Below, in pieces: positions 46,160 through 58,500 of a stretch of DNA of 64,000 bases; the first letter of the stretch is position 1; every line of letters begins with the position of its first letter. Origin of the DNA: Cymbidium sinense (Eukaryota > Streptophyta > Magnoliopsida > Asparagales > Orchidaceae); the NCBI GenBank assembly GCA_021442155.1, contig CM038223.1, forward strand, positions 34,632,983 through 34,696,982, written 5' to 3'. The translations under genes were made by a program, and so were the position numbers. The notes under the pieces were generated by a model that was given only the letters and a program-made list of their open reading frames with translations, had not been told where the DNA came from and did no database searches.

Positions 46160-47160
46160 GGAAACTAAAGTATTGTGAAAGGAATTTTATTGTCTAGCCA
46201 TCACTCTTTGATGATATCTCTTTTGACTTTTAAAAATTTAGAATAATAATTTTCATATAATTTATTGATTATTATATGTTAAATCTAGTGTAAATAGAAT
46301 ACACTTAAACAAATTTAAACATGGAAAACATGTACATATTCTTTTGATATACATAGGATGAATATGGGTTAACAATATTAAATTTTAAATAATTGTTTAT
46401 TTTGTATTAAATTTGGATAATTATATTTGTGCTTTTATTTGTAAGATTGAAAAAGAGATATAGTATAAATTATGCATCACTTATGAGAGAACTAATGAAG
46501 AAAATAAATATCACATTAATGTACTTAAGCAGGATAAAAAAATTATTTTGCATGTAACCAAATGAAATGTATATTTTAATATATTCCCAAAATTTATCAA
46601 TAATACTGCATCGTTACATAAACTTTATTAGGAGCATACTGATTCAATGAAAGAGAATAAAATTATTAAATGTCTTTCTGATTATTGCAAAGGTTAAGAC
46701 TATCTCTGAGTAAAAAAATAGCTTTTTATTATGTTGATCTTTTGCTTGGTTCTTTTATTACATATGACTAAAAACTTGGCTAAAAAAATTAGAGACAAAT
46801 TTGAAAAAAAGACAGTGAAGTAAATTATGCTAAAAATTCAAAAATCTGATAAAAATGATATTAATACTTCTAGTAACTAAATCATGGCTTTGATTACAAG
46901 AAAATTTAACTCTTTTCTCAAGAACAAAGAATGCATTAAATCAACAAAAGAGCTCAAGAATAAAGGTAACATAAATTGGATAGTATTGATATTATTTATT
47001 TTGAATGAAAGAAGATAGGTTACATCAAATGGGAGTATTCAAAGATCAAAAGTTAACTTCAAAAGAAAAAAAAATAGAGGATAGAGGTGACACCAAAGCA
47101 TCCAAAAATAAATTTGAAGGACTTATTGATGAATTCAAAGATAGATCCATCAACAAATGA
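46160..47160 (+). pseudogene. Copia gag of a second SIRE-like fragment (S2)
   Basis: 46,190-46,260 reads SPSLFDDISFDF, parallel to RPPIFADIPFDF of S1. Near 46,470 LCITYERTNEENKYHINVLK matches LCVTYEGTNxVKEAKINML. Near 46,880 MALITRKFNSFLKNKE matches the segment before the zinc knuckle. The knuckle at about 46,990-47,035 reads YFE, stop, KKIGYIKWEY: every Cys and the His is changed by a single transition (TGT to TAT, CAC to TAC). No LTR or primer site precedes it; it abuts S1's tail. Confidence 0.7.
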
Positions 47161-47855
47161 ATAAGAGAAAGAGATCAACATTCTATTCTTGATGACTCAA
47201 GAATTAAAACCCGAATAAGTATATGATATTTTTATATGATGATTTGTTTTAATGGTTGAATAATTTAATAGCAACTTTATGCTATTATAAAAATATACAT
47301 TTATAAAAATAGAGTTATGCATGCTAGACGAACATAACATTTTGATGTTAAAGTCAAAAGTAAATAGAATAAATAGACTCCTCGTGGATTGAGTTTAAAA
47401 AATTCTATAATGAGTTATTAGAAACTTTTTTTTTGATAAAGAACACACTAAACATGAGTTACTCGTGAGGATATGCTCATATCTTAAAAAGATAAGAAAT
47501 GAACTAAAGAAAATCTAATCTTACCATTAGCTTTGCACATCATTCAAATAAATTATATAAGAAGGTCTCAAATGCTGCATCTTTTAGCTCTTTTAAGAGA
47601 AATTTCAGAAGACATACAATTTCATGCATATCATGTCTAGCAACACATGTTACTCTTGTGTTTTGTTTGGATATTATTTTAAATGAGCATTCATAGAAGA
47701 TACATAAGCATAGAATTCAAATGAATTCATAGGGGAAATATTACATCTATGCCTTTTAGTGAACCCAAAGTATTTTGTATTAAAAATAATCAAGATATAG
47801 TATATTTATGCAAGTATGTATTCATAAAATGATTAGTCTAGTCAAGTAATTTTTG
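47161..47855. other. S2 gag-to-protease linker, no ORF
   Basis: AT-rich, stops in all frames. Faint matches to the linker of S1 (33,420-33,900), e.g. Lys/Glu-rich ELKKI text near 47,510. Nothing separable. Confidence 0.4.
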
Positions 47856-49085
47856 GACAATGGGTGCTCTAGATATGACTAGTGACATATCTAAATTCAT
47901 AACACTTGAATTTAAAGATGGAAAAAATGTAAATTATAAACCAACCACAAAATGTGATAATTATTGGCAATATCAATAGGAAAGCAAAATTTGATTAAAA
48001 GGTCGTGGTAGTATGTGAATTAAAGTACAACTTAGTTAGTGTTAGTTAAATTTTTGATAAAAATTTCAATGTTGAATTCTATCTATTACTTGCATGATAA
48101 AAATTGATTGGTTAAGTTATTTTCAAAAATTTATAGGATAAATAATGTAAGATACTTAATAATGATAACATCAGTTTATAAAGCCATCTTAATTACCTAC
48201 AAATTGTATTAGATGATTCATAGTTATGGAATTAAAAATTTTCCATGCTAGTATTCACACCTATATAAAATTCACTTGTCATAGATTGGAGAAGTTCCTA
48301 AGTTGGACTACACTAATGATCATATTTATGTTGCATGTTAGTTAGAAAAATAATCCATCACATCTTCTCAAATTCTTAAAATATTTATCACATCTAGATA
48401 AATAGAGACAATGTATATGAGTTTATTTGGTTTGATTAATATCATAAGTCTAGGAGGGAAAAAATTATGGATTTATCCTTGTAGATGACTACATTATATT
48501 TACTTAGGTTTTCTTACACAAAAAGTGAATCATTTGGCCAATTTGAAGAATTTTCTATATGGAGGAGAATTTGATAATGAGAGTTTTAAACTTTTTGTAT
48601 AGAACTATGGATTGCACATAATATTTTTCCACCTAAACTACCTTAATATAATAGAATAACTAATAAAAAGAATAGAAGATTAGTTAAGGCTACTTGAGTA
48701 AGGCTCAATGAGCATAAGTTGCCAATATACTTTTGGATGGAAGTTATAAACACTACCCATTATGTGTTAATTAGAGTAAATATTTTGTTTATTCTAAATA
48801 AAATACCTTATAAACTATTCAAGGGAAATACTTTAAACATAGCTCACTTACATATATTGCAAGTGTTTTATACTTTTTAATTAAAAATTTAATTTAATAA
48901 AGGTTGATATAAAATCTGATCAAACAATAATTTTGAGATATTCTTTTCATAGAGAAGTTTATAGAATATTCAATAAAAGAATGATAGTTATGAAAAAAAA
49001 ATTATATATTACATTTGATGAGTCTCGAACCCAATTACAAATCAAGAAAAGTGATTTAGATAAAAAATCACATTGAACATGAATA
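47856..49085 (+). pseudogene. Copia protease remnant and integrase of S2, truncated
   Basis: LDNGCSR near 47,855 (family LDSGCSRHM; a 2-bp loss follows), SDISKFITLEFKDGK, then integrase: SLFGLINIISLGGKK near 48,420, VDDY region damaged (CR, stop, LHYIYLGFL), GGEFDNESFKLFV near 48,565 with the catalytic Glu, KCFILFN region, ILRYSFHREVYRIFNKRMIV and ITFDES at 48,940-49,025. It ends at about 49,085, where an X-family LTR piece begins, before any reverse transcriptase. Confidence 0.75.
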
Positions 49086-50785
49086 TCTTAAATTTGCAAG
49101 AATTTCAATTAGTGCTATAGGGTTTAGGATGAGCAGTGGCTAGAAGGCATAGACTTGGGAGTCCCTATGAAGCTTGGAGCAAACTAATCCAAAAGAAGGA
49201 AAGAAAGAGAAAGAATGATGACCCCAATAACATTCCTTGTAATTGTAATATTCTTTTGTAATCCAGGTTATATATGGGTAAAGTTCGGCTACCTAATTTC
49301 TTTCTTCTCTGGGGTGTACGGCGGTACCCAGCTGCACAGACCTTTATTCTTTTACAAACTTAATATGTTTGAATTATTGTGTTTAGTTTGTGCAATAGAA
49401 ATGACATGCTTTTCATAGGTTACTTTAAGTGTGATGATTTAATGTGTGCCTTGGATGCGGTAAGCTCTTTAAGATAAAATGAAATTTTCTACCCTCACTA
49501 AATAACTCATAACTATATTTTAATACAACTCATAATCTCATCTTAAAGCCTAGGTTCATAATCAAGATAAATAAAAGATTTAACAACCGCTTAGCTGAAC
49601 GTTGTATGCTATCACACCATGTATACCATACTATTTCACTCTTGATTAGAGGGGTCTCCATTCTTGCATGATAGGGGATACACTTGGCCTTTGAAGGAGA
49701 TCTTTTATAGTGGGGAACACCTCCTCCCATTGATTTAGCCCATAACCTTGTTTTATATTACATATAGGCATAATTGTCCCAAGCCTTAGTATAAAATGAA
49801 TTTGTCAAAATGCTGTAAAAGATTGTAAATTTTTGCATTAGTCTAAATCATGTTTTTCATACCAGTCATGATCGAGTCTCTTGGGGAGTGAGTTTTGGAT
49901 TCTATCTTTCCTTTTTAATTAAATAATATCCTAGCTATATCGTATCTACATGTGATCATCCTACATAGTTTTAAAGCATAAGAGGTGTTAGCTAGCAGCC
50001 ACTCCAGGTGATTGTAAGCCCAAAAGAGCCTGGATGTGTCTATCTTCTCTGTGGAGGTAAACCATTATGTCATATTTTTTTTATTATACTCAGGTCATGC
50101 TTTTTAGCTTGTGCTAAAGCATCTTACATTTAGATTTTAAGGCTACCTATATTATTTTGGGATATGAGTATAAGTCCTCACATCTTAGGCATTTCCACAA
50201 TCTCGTATTGATAGACTATAAGCCTAAGCATTCTAATAAGATTATAACTTAAATGAAAAGTAAATTCTCTCTTTCAAATATGTAATGCCTCACCATAGAG
50301 TAAATTGGAGCACTCACTAGGTTTCCTAGTATTATGGGTGCTCCTTACTTATCCTTCTTTGGAATTCACAAATAAGTCTTCTTATTCAAACTCCCCCATT
50401 TGATTCTCATGAATACCTAATCTTTTGATAGTCTAACTTTGAAGTCTTTGGAGATAGTTATTGACTACTTTAATCGAGAGTGTTCTTAGGAGATTCTTAT
50501 TTCCTAAGATGTAAATAACTATGGAAGCTTGCTTTTATAGAGAACTGAAGAACCCAACATAAGTAAACCCTGCTTTATTCCTCCATATAAAGTAGTTGAA
50601 AAATCTCGATATATATATAGTTTCATTTGCCTTAGGAATCTTTATTAGGTGATTAGGTCCATTATCAGATGATATTTCCATCGTTTAAGATGGTACATCA
50701 TACCTTAATGTCATACCTGATCACTTCAATAAGTGCTCCCTAAGATCTCTACGGTGTCTCTAGGGCTCCAAATTAAAATACCATA
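49086..50785 (+). mobile_element. 3' portion of an X-family LTR, 5' side of element B
   Basis: Collinear with 62,630-63,999 of copy C and, further right, with 36,690-36,362 of X: TTTAGGATGAGCAGTGGC, CATAAGAGGTGTTAGCTAGC, GCCACTCCAG, GGTAAACC, TAATCGAGAGTGTTCTTAGG, CTGATCACTTCAATAAGTGC, ending TCCAAATTAAAATACCATA (X: TCCAAAAATAAACACCACA). Upstream LTR sequence is missing; it begins against the truncated Copia S2. The ORFs at 49,215 and 49,530 have no support. Confidence 0.75.
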
Positions 50786-50790
50786 GTTTT

Positions 50791-50811
50791 TTCTAACTAC
50801 TACGCTGGGGA
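50791..50811 (+). promoter_or_regulatory. Possible tRNA-Asp-type primer-binding site (element B)
   Basis: Six bases after the LTR end, TTCTAACTACTACGCTGGGG followed by AA resembles TGGCGCCGTTGCCGGGGA, the tRNA-Asp-complementary site of Athila/Tat-type Gypsy elements. The 3' part GCYGGGGAA is kept; most differences upstream are substitutions, so the match is partial. Confidence 0.4.
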
Positions 50812-51369
50812 ATATTCCTCTCTCCATCTTTAGTAGTCAATCATTATCTCTAAACAATGATAGTGGATTGTGTTTCTTTTATGTGAGTTTAAGACTATCA
50901 TTCTTTCCATCGGGCACGTTATCTATTTCATCCTTAAGCAAGGGTGGTCAACATTCTTTAGGTTTTAGGATCTCACTATAGTAGGTCTTAAAACCCTTAC
51001 TAGACCTTTAACAGGTAAGAAAAATAAATCAAAGAAATCACTTAAGATAAATGAAATAAAATCAAAAACCTTTTCAAGCTTGACGTAGTAAGGTTCATCC
51101 TACATCTTCATGTTTCAGTTGAACTCACTTTTCTTCTTTCTGTGAAGTTCAAGAAAATTAAAAAATCCTCTTCAAAATTATAAATCTCTCCAAACATACC
51201 CATCTATTAGAACAAAATTTGTTAAATGATGGTTTCAATCTAAAGTCAAGATAAAAAAATAATAATTAAAATAAAGTCTAATTTTATGCCCTTCTTTTTT
51301 AGTAGTAAAGAAGAAATCCCCGTATCCATTTCTTACAAGCAGTCCGTCACCATGGTCTTCTGGAAAGCT
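50812..51369 (+). other. Leader of element B
   Basis: No ORF of note. T-rich and A-rich, ending in a pyrimidine run before the first gag-like text. No feature with good support. Confidence 0.4.
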
Positions 51370-54300
51370 CATCTTCTCATTTTTTTCAGGTGTGGATTTT
51401 GCCATGGATTAGGCCATACTCACCTCATCTCGAATCATCAACTTTGGTCTGGGATTTGAGCACTTCAAAGTCACATATGATGGTCCTGCCCTCAGTGTAG
51501 TAACTAGGGAGGAGGTGGCTGATAGAAAGCCATTTCTTTAGTTTGATCTCTATTCAAACACTGAGTTCTCATATTTGAAAAGGAAAGCCTTAGAGATTCC
51601 CAACCCATGAGTACCATTTGTTCCTGCCATAATTTTTTCTACCGCAATCCCTATTCTTAAGGAGAAATCCAATTTAACATCTGAGATTATTTCACCTACC
51701 TTCGAGGTCGGTACTAGCTCTCACCATGTACCCTTTACCAAGACTCAACATAACAATAAAAATAGAAAGATCAGAAAGTACTATGAGCGCATGGCCAAGG
51801 AAGTTGAAGAGGCCTCCCATGTAGTTGAAAAGGGACCCATCAGTGAGACCTCTCCCCTTCTTGGTGGTAGTAGGTTTTACCCTCTCTTAGCTATGGAGGG
51901 AGAGAAAGATGTGAGGAAGATAGCAACATCACCCCCATGACTCATAGAGTATGAGACATCGGATAGGGAGAGGAGGAAGCCCTATGTTGGTCTAAGGTCT
52001 GTGCTCAGGAGAGTAGAGAGTCAGGTGGACATTCTGAGTCTATCACTATCCATGATTTGAGACAAGTGATCCATAGGAGTGTAAAGGATCAAATTTATAA
52101 AGAGATGGCCATAGAGGCCAAGATTGCTACCCAAGAAGGAGAGATAAGAGGAGATTTGCTAGATAGTCATTGAACTTATCTTTGATTGACCATCCCAATC
52201 AGTGAGCTGATAAGGCCGATCATTCCAATAGGATAGTTCTCATCTGTTCTAGTCATAGGAGGAGACTTTCAGTGGAGAGGAAACTGGTGTCACCACCATC
52301 ACACCACACCAGTCACCGACCACCATCGCCTATTCATGTCCTATCATCCGAGGTGCCCACCAAATACCATAAATCAACATCTAGAGGAAAGACATCCCCC
52401 TTGGTGATACGATTAGATCTTAAGGACTGCACTCCATCTAATCCACCAATTAAGGTGAGGTTGAGCTCTGCTGCTCGACTCTCCACCCCAATGGTAGAGA
52501 AGGAGTGGAAGACCAAGAGAATCGTAATTGCTCCACCACCATAGCTAGAGGAGAAGAAGGAAATACCAGGTTGGATGCCGTGATTGTGGAGCCAGTCAGA
52601 GATAACACTCCCCCTATTCAGAACATATACATACACCTCTTCAGACACAGTCTAGTAGTGAGTCACCACACAACGTATGTCCCAATAGTTCCAGGTAGAG
52701 TGGATGACCGATCTCTAGAAGAGATATTAGAGGTCTATCATGCTGTGATGAGGCAGATAGTTGGAGATGATCATTCTAACCAAGAGGAGGGTATGATAGA
52801 CTGTAATGCAAATGAGTATGACCCTTTAGATGATACTACTGAAGTCCACATGGTTGATACCCAAGGATCCTTGTATAGGAATTAGCCCAACCAGGAAGCT
52901 TAGGGAATTATAGTTGAGGAAGGTGAGGCATCGGACTCAATTCAATGCCTTCTCCAAAAAATCAAGCTCAAGGATGATCATATTGATAGGATGGAGAGGA
53001 GAGTAGAGGAGTTGATGGTAGTGAAACTTATTTCCCAACCCGCTCCTATGGAGGCTGATAAACCTGAGTTAGTGCATATTCTATATCATCTTAAAAGCAC
53101 TACTTTGATAAATGAAGATATCGGTAGCCTGCATAGGAAGGCAGTTGATAGTACCTCCATATAAGAAAGTAGACATCAAACAGATGGTAGAATAATAATT
53201 TAAGGAAGCATTGGTGCAACCCCAAGGGAGCTCATCGGTTCTAAAAGGTGGGCCTTATTTGGAGGAATTCGATGTAGTTCAATATCCAAAGGGTTTTGTG
53301 CCACCATACTTTAAGGTAATCGATGGCGGAACCCTAGGTAACATATTACACATTTTAGAGCTACTTGTTGCAAATGCTAGTGGTAGTGGTGCCCTACTCT
53401 TTCAATAATTTGTCAGTAGCCTTTTTAGAGTAGCCTTTGATTAGTACACCGTACTACCCAATGGTTCATTGAAGTCCTTTGCAGAATTAGAGAAACTCTT
53501 TATGAAGAGAATTGCAGGAGCTTAGTACAGAGTGACTATAGGGGGCCTCGGTGTTGAGAAATAAAAATTTGATGAGTCCCTTATTGATTATGTTCTTAGA
53601 TGGTGGAACTTAAGTATGAAATATAGATAAAAGCTGCAAGAATAGCATGCCATTGAAAATTTTCTCAGGAATATTCATGGCCCGGTTGCCTTCATGCTCA
53701 AGAGCTTTACCATAAAGACATTTGAGAAATTAATTAGTAAGGTGTCTAACATACAAGAGGAAGCTAAATAGTTACCTTTCTCAGACCAACATCTAAGCCT
53801 AAGCCCAGAAAGTGTTTGAGAAGAAGCTAGGGTTAGTAGTAGTAGTGGATAAGGGGAAGCATCAAGTTAGAGCCTAGTTTAAGAGGCCCAGAGTTTAGTA
53901 GCCTCCACTCTTACCACCTCTTCTAGTACCTTGACCACCACAAAAGCCACTTTAGTAGCCTACATAGTAGCGATACTAATATCCACCACTATATAGCTAC
54001 TATCCACCTACTCTTATTGATAAGCTCAACAAGCCATACTCATTCAAGAGGGAGGTAGACAAAAATTTTTTGAAGAACCTTTTGAAGAAGCATGATTTCC
54101 AACTACTTGAGCCTACAAAGTTGGAGGAAGTGGGTAGGAGTAATGATCTTAGCTACTACCCCTACCACCACATGCTAGGCCATGTCTTAGAGGATTGCTT
54201 TACATTCAAGGATTGGCTTGAGCATAGCTACAAGTCAAGAGCCATAGTGATCCCCAAAGAATACTTAGTAGAACAACTTTCCAGTTCCATTAAAGTAGTC

Positions 54301-54855
54301 TTTGGGGATACATCCAATCCTCTTAAGATAAAAGAAGGTTGGGATATTTCTTTATCCCGTACCTCTAAAAAGATTATTTCAAAAATCAAGAAACTTTCTC
54401 CGCGGGTGCTTGACTCAGCTCAGACCTCCAAAACTATGGAAGGTCTGGCAGTTGAGAGGGACAACTTGGGGAGGGTGGAAGCCCAACAACAGTAGTAGCC
54501 ATCATATGCTTAGGATAGTTCCATAACACCACCATTGTCTAAGTACATCATTCTTCCTCCCACCATTACAACTACCACATCTACTAGCTCCGCCATAACC
54601 AGTAGGAGCATTGTATATGTGGATGAGGATAGCAAACTACACATAGTGCTCACTTTACTTAACTTTAATCATGCACTTCCAAAGTTAAAGAAATCAATGA
54701 AGAGGAATAATTTCACCTACATCCTGTATGCTTTTGAAGACCTCAACAATTTTATTCCTATATATAGCTCTCCAAGTCATAATAATAATAATCTAAATAA
54801 TTTCAATCAATTTCATTCTCATTTAGAAATAAATTGCCCTATTCTAAATCTTTAG
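51370..54855 (+). pseudogene. Gypsy gag (element B), partly open
   Basis: The N-terminal part has open pieces 52,272-52,544 (Ser/Pro-rich) and 52,505-52,885 (acidic, contains RQIVGDDHSNQEEGMIDCN). The core at 53,240-53,560 reads KVIDGGTLGNILHILELLVA, VAFD, stop, YTVLPNGSLKSFAELEKLFM, the gag core with its Trp replaced by TAG. 53,560-53,790 keeps FDESLIDYVLRWWNLSMKY and FLRNIHGPVAFMLKSFTIKTF. The knuckle-like motif in 54,070-54,495 reads YPYHHMLGHVLEDC: the first Cys of C-X2-H-X4-H-X4-C is Tyr. Stops are mostly TAG where Gln or Trp is expected. Same family as 24,091-26,340, but better preserved. Confidence 0.8.
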
Positions 54856-56284
54856 GGTTCACCACTTCAGATAGATTTAGAGTCTTCTGACTCTGATGAT
54901 CTTTTAGGAGAATTTATAGGTATGCCTGATGAGTAGGTAGAACTTTTCACAAATCACAAGAAGTCATTGAAGTTAACCTCCATAGTGGTAAAGTTCTACC
55001 TCCTAGGGTTGCAGCTCAAGACAAGGGTAAACATGTCATTGGTTAGAGTGAATAGATAGCCCCCCATAAGATGCTTCACCCTTGGATATGCTTGTGGAGG
55101 ACCAACTTAAAGTTGATTATAATGTCTTGGCACACCTTATAAAGTTGCCATCTAAGTTAAGCATATATGACACCCTTGTTTTATCCAAAGTGATGAGGGA
55201 GTCACTAGTCAAAGCATTACTTGACCCAGAAATATGGTTAGCTCAGTTGGTTGGTACTAATCAAGCTTGAGAGGAGACATGTTTTTTGAAGGAAATCCTA
55301 GGAGTTGCATTCTTAGATGAAGACTCATGACTATGGAGAATAGAAATAACTGCCCCTCTACATCACTGTGGATGTTGGCAAGTGTAGGCTATTCAGAGTA
55401 TTGGTTAATCTAGGTACATCAGTGAACATTATGAGTCTAAGAACCCTTGCCTACTTAAAGATTGACATCTTTAAAATCCAAGTGGAGAAGTTGATGTTGA
55501 ATGGATTCAATGAACAATGCCAGAGGGCCTTAGGCTCCATAGTGTTGCTTTCAGAGATAGATGATTGGAAGATAGAAGCCAAGTTTCACATAATAGATTA
55601 TGATATATCTTTCAATGCTTTGCTAGGGTGACCTTGGATTCATTAGAACAACATGGTTCCATCTTCTCCACATCAGTGCATTAAGTTCATTAGAGATGGG
55701 ATCAAATATTATGTCAAAGGATATCTTAAACCTTTTGCAGTACATGAGGTCACGATTTATAAGGATGCAACCTATTACCTCCCTAAGAAACTAAATGTCT
55801 TCTCTTGTGAACTTAATCAAAATAAAAAAGAAAAATATAAAGTAAAGAAAGAAAAAAAAGAAAAAGAAAAAGAAAAAATGAAAAAGAAAAGAAAAGGGAG
55901 TGAGAAGAAGACATTAGGAAGGAAATAGAGCCTGAGATTAGATTCCATCCATAGTTTGTTACTCCATTTGAAGAACTGGGGAGGATGACCTAACCTCCAC
56001 TAGGACAAGAAAGAGGCAAGTCTACAGGGAGCCCTAGGTGTGGAAGACCCCCATACCTACCACCTTCAAGGAGGTTCATCCCAACATCCAGAAGTACACC
56101 TACCATCTACACATACTTAGATTCCAATTCAAAGGATGAGTCTTATGTAGTGAGCATACTGGCTAGCATTCCACATCAGTAGATCTTATTGGAGGTGACA
56201 CTATAGCTCGATAGTGATAAAGATGGGTCCCCAAGCAAAGCATGGATTTGTCCAAATCTCTTTCATGTAAAACTATTAGGTAGC
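54856..56284 (+). pseudogene. Gypsy aspartic protease region (element B), catalytic Asp lost
   Basis: 55,082-55,270 reads VDYNVLAHLIKLPSKLSIYD then RESLVKALLDPE, the conserved gag-protease linker. 55,368-55,631 is the retropepsin domain: VLVNLGTSVNIMSLRTLAYL, KLMLNGFNEQCQRALGSIVL, AKFHIIDYDISFNALLG, then, after a TGA where Arg is expected, PWIH. The catalytic D of DxGxS is Asn (codon 55,407-55,409, GAC/GAT to AAT), so the enzyme would be dead. 55,653-55,928 continues with HQCIKFIRDGIKYYVKG and a Lys/Glu-rich tail encoded by a purine tract. No reverse transcriptase, RNase H or integrase follows before the LTR at 56,285. Confidence 0.8.
55825..55927 (+). repeat. About 100-bp polypurine tract
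   Basis: Almost only A and G (GAAAGAAAAAAAAG, GAAAAAG and AAGAAAAG repeats) within the open frame, giving a Lys/Glu-rich tail. It sits 360 bp before the LTR, so it is not positioned like a standard polypurine primer. Confidence 0.8.
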
Positions 56285-56499
56285 TATTGACTCACTTTTG
56301 GAGCGAGTTCTCAATCTCCTCATCATAGATCTAAGACTCTTCTAAACACTAAGAACTCCTTAGTCTTAAGATACTTCTAGTGATTAAGTGAACTCTTAAC
56401 CTAATCCTAGAGACTTAGAAGGGTTAGTCATAGAGATAGGCTATGCCTTAGGGACCTAGGGAGATTAACCTACCCTATAGCCTAAACCCAATCCTTGTT

Positions 56500-58500
56500 C
56501 ATCTTCTAAAGCCAAACCCCAAATTCAAATTTGAGTTCAAATTCAAATTCCAAAATTTACAATCAATTTCAGCTTCAAATCCAAGCTCAAAATCTTTCCT
56601 AAGACTTGTGATCCCATGGATTTAGCCTTTACCAAATCCAATTCAATTCAAACTCAATTGATTTTCTCAAAGATCAATTCAATCCCTCAACAATGTATCA
56701 AATTCAAATCCAAACCTAAATCCAAATGATTAAAACCTACCATTATGCCAAATCCTATTTAAGCCATGTGATCCACTTTCATGAGCTTAGTCAAAATCTC
56801 ATTCAAATAAAGTCAAACTTAATTGATCCTCTAATGGATCAATTATTCCATCAATTAGCTTCCCAAATATAAATTAAATCTACATTCAAATGATAAAAAA
56901 TAAATCAAACTAAATCAAGTCAAGTCTAGACCCTTCCTAAGCCATATGAATAAATCCCATGAGCTTAGCCAAATCTTAACTAAAATCAACCAAAATCAAT
57001 TTGATTTTTCATGAATCAATTATATATTCAATAATCTTCACAAATATAAATGAAATCTACACTCCAATGATAAAAATTAAATCAAAAAAGTCAAATTCCC
57101 TTCTAAGACCTTTGGACCTACCTTCATGAGCTTAGGCAAATTTGCCCTCAAATCACTTCAAACTCAATTGATTTTCTTATAAATCAATTATTCCTTCAAT
57201 TATATTCCCAAATATAAATGAAATATACTTTCAAATGACCAACACTAAATCCAAAATCAAATCAAATCCCAATCTAAACCCTTTGAGCCAATTCCACTAA
57301 ATCCAATCCAAATCAAGCCAAAACCAATGGATTTTCTCTTGAATCAATCATTCCTTCAATCACCTATCCAATAAAAATGAAATCTACATTCATTAAACCA
57401 AACCAAGATCAACTCAAATCAAACCCAACTTAGCCCTTTTGACTTGAAATTTCAATTGAACCAAAACCTATTGAAATCCAAATTGATTTTAGTTGGATTT
57501 ATACTTCAATCCTAAGTTCACATATAAATTCAATTAAACCTAAATCAAGCCAAAACAAGCTAATTGACCCAATTAGGTCCACTTGACCAAAAGGACCTTT
57601 TTGAGCCAAGTTCCAATCCAACCAAAATTGGATTGAACCATGCCCACCAAAACCTCCTATCATGATTATTGATCACCTAAGGATGATCAATTATCACAAA
57701 TTGGGTCAAACCAAGTCAACACTTTAGCCCACATGAGCCCAAACTAGTCAAAACACATCCTACACCAAATTAATTGAAACCATTGATTCTCACCAACCCA
57801 TGATTAATGATTGAACATGGCTTGACCACCAATTGAGACAATCTAAACCCAATTGGCCCTTTAACCCAAGTTGACCCAAATTGGCCTAAGGGACCAAATT
57901 AGGTAAAAGCATGATCTAACTTAAATTGATTGTAACCAATGACTCAAGTTCATTCCAAATTGATTGTTGAACTTGACCAAGGCCACAATTGAATCTAATT
58001 TGGCCAATTGAACCCAATTGACCCACTTAGCCCAAATTGACCTAAAGGGTCAATTTGGCCTAAATCCAAATTAAATCCAAATTAATTCAAAATAAAGCCT
58101 ACTATCCTATCTAATTAATTAATTGAACATAAACCAACACATGACCCAAGTCAATTTGGCCAATTTGGCCAATTTGGTCAAATTGGTCAACTTGACCTAT
58201 TTGACCCATTTGATTCCAAATGAGCCAAAATTAAACCTAGGCCAAACTGATTGAAACCAATTGAACCAAAATACTTCAAATAATCATTTGAACCTAACTC
58301 ATGCCTTGGTTTGACCTAATTTGTGCCAATTGGTCAACCTAAACCAAGATGACCCAAAGTAACTCATATGACCCAAATTGAGCCAAATCCCTTGAAACCA
58401 ATGCATGACACCTTGGGAGCTAACCTAAACCAACCCAAACCCACTTGTGATCAACCCAAAACTAGCCTAAACCCAAATGGGGTCAAACTCAAGGCAATCT
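56500..58500. repeat. Degenerate TTGACC/CCAATT tract (C)
   Basis: Words such as CCAATTGACCCA, AAATTGGTCAAC, TTGGCCAATTTGGCCAAT (58,158-58,180) and TCAAATCCA fill about 2 kb. Counterpart of 42,000-43,800 in reverse. Confidence 0.75.

Noticed and set aside
52334..52648. 104-codon - strand ORF
   Set aside because: Shadow of the gag reading on the + strand (52,272-52,885), which has homology to the other gag copy.
55825..55927. Polypurine primer tract of element B
   Set aside because: It lies 360 bp before the LTR and is within the protease-downstream frame; a true tract should abut the LTR.
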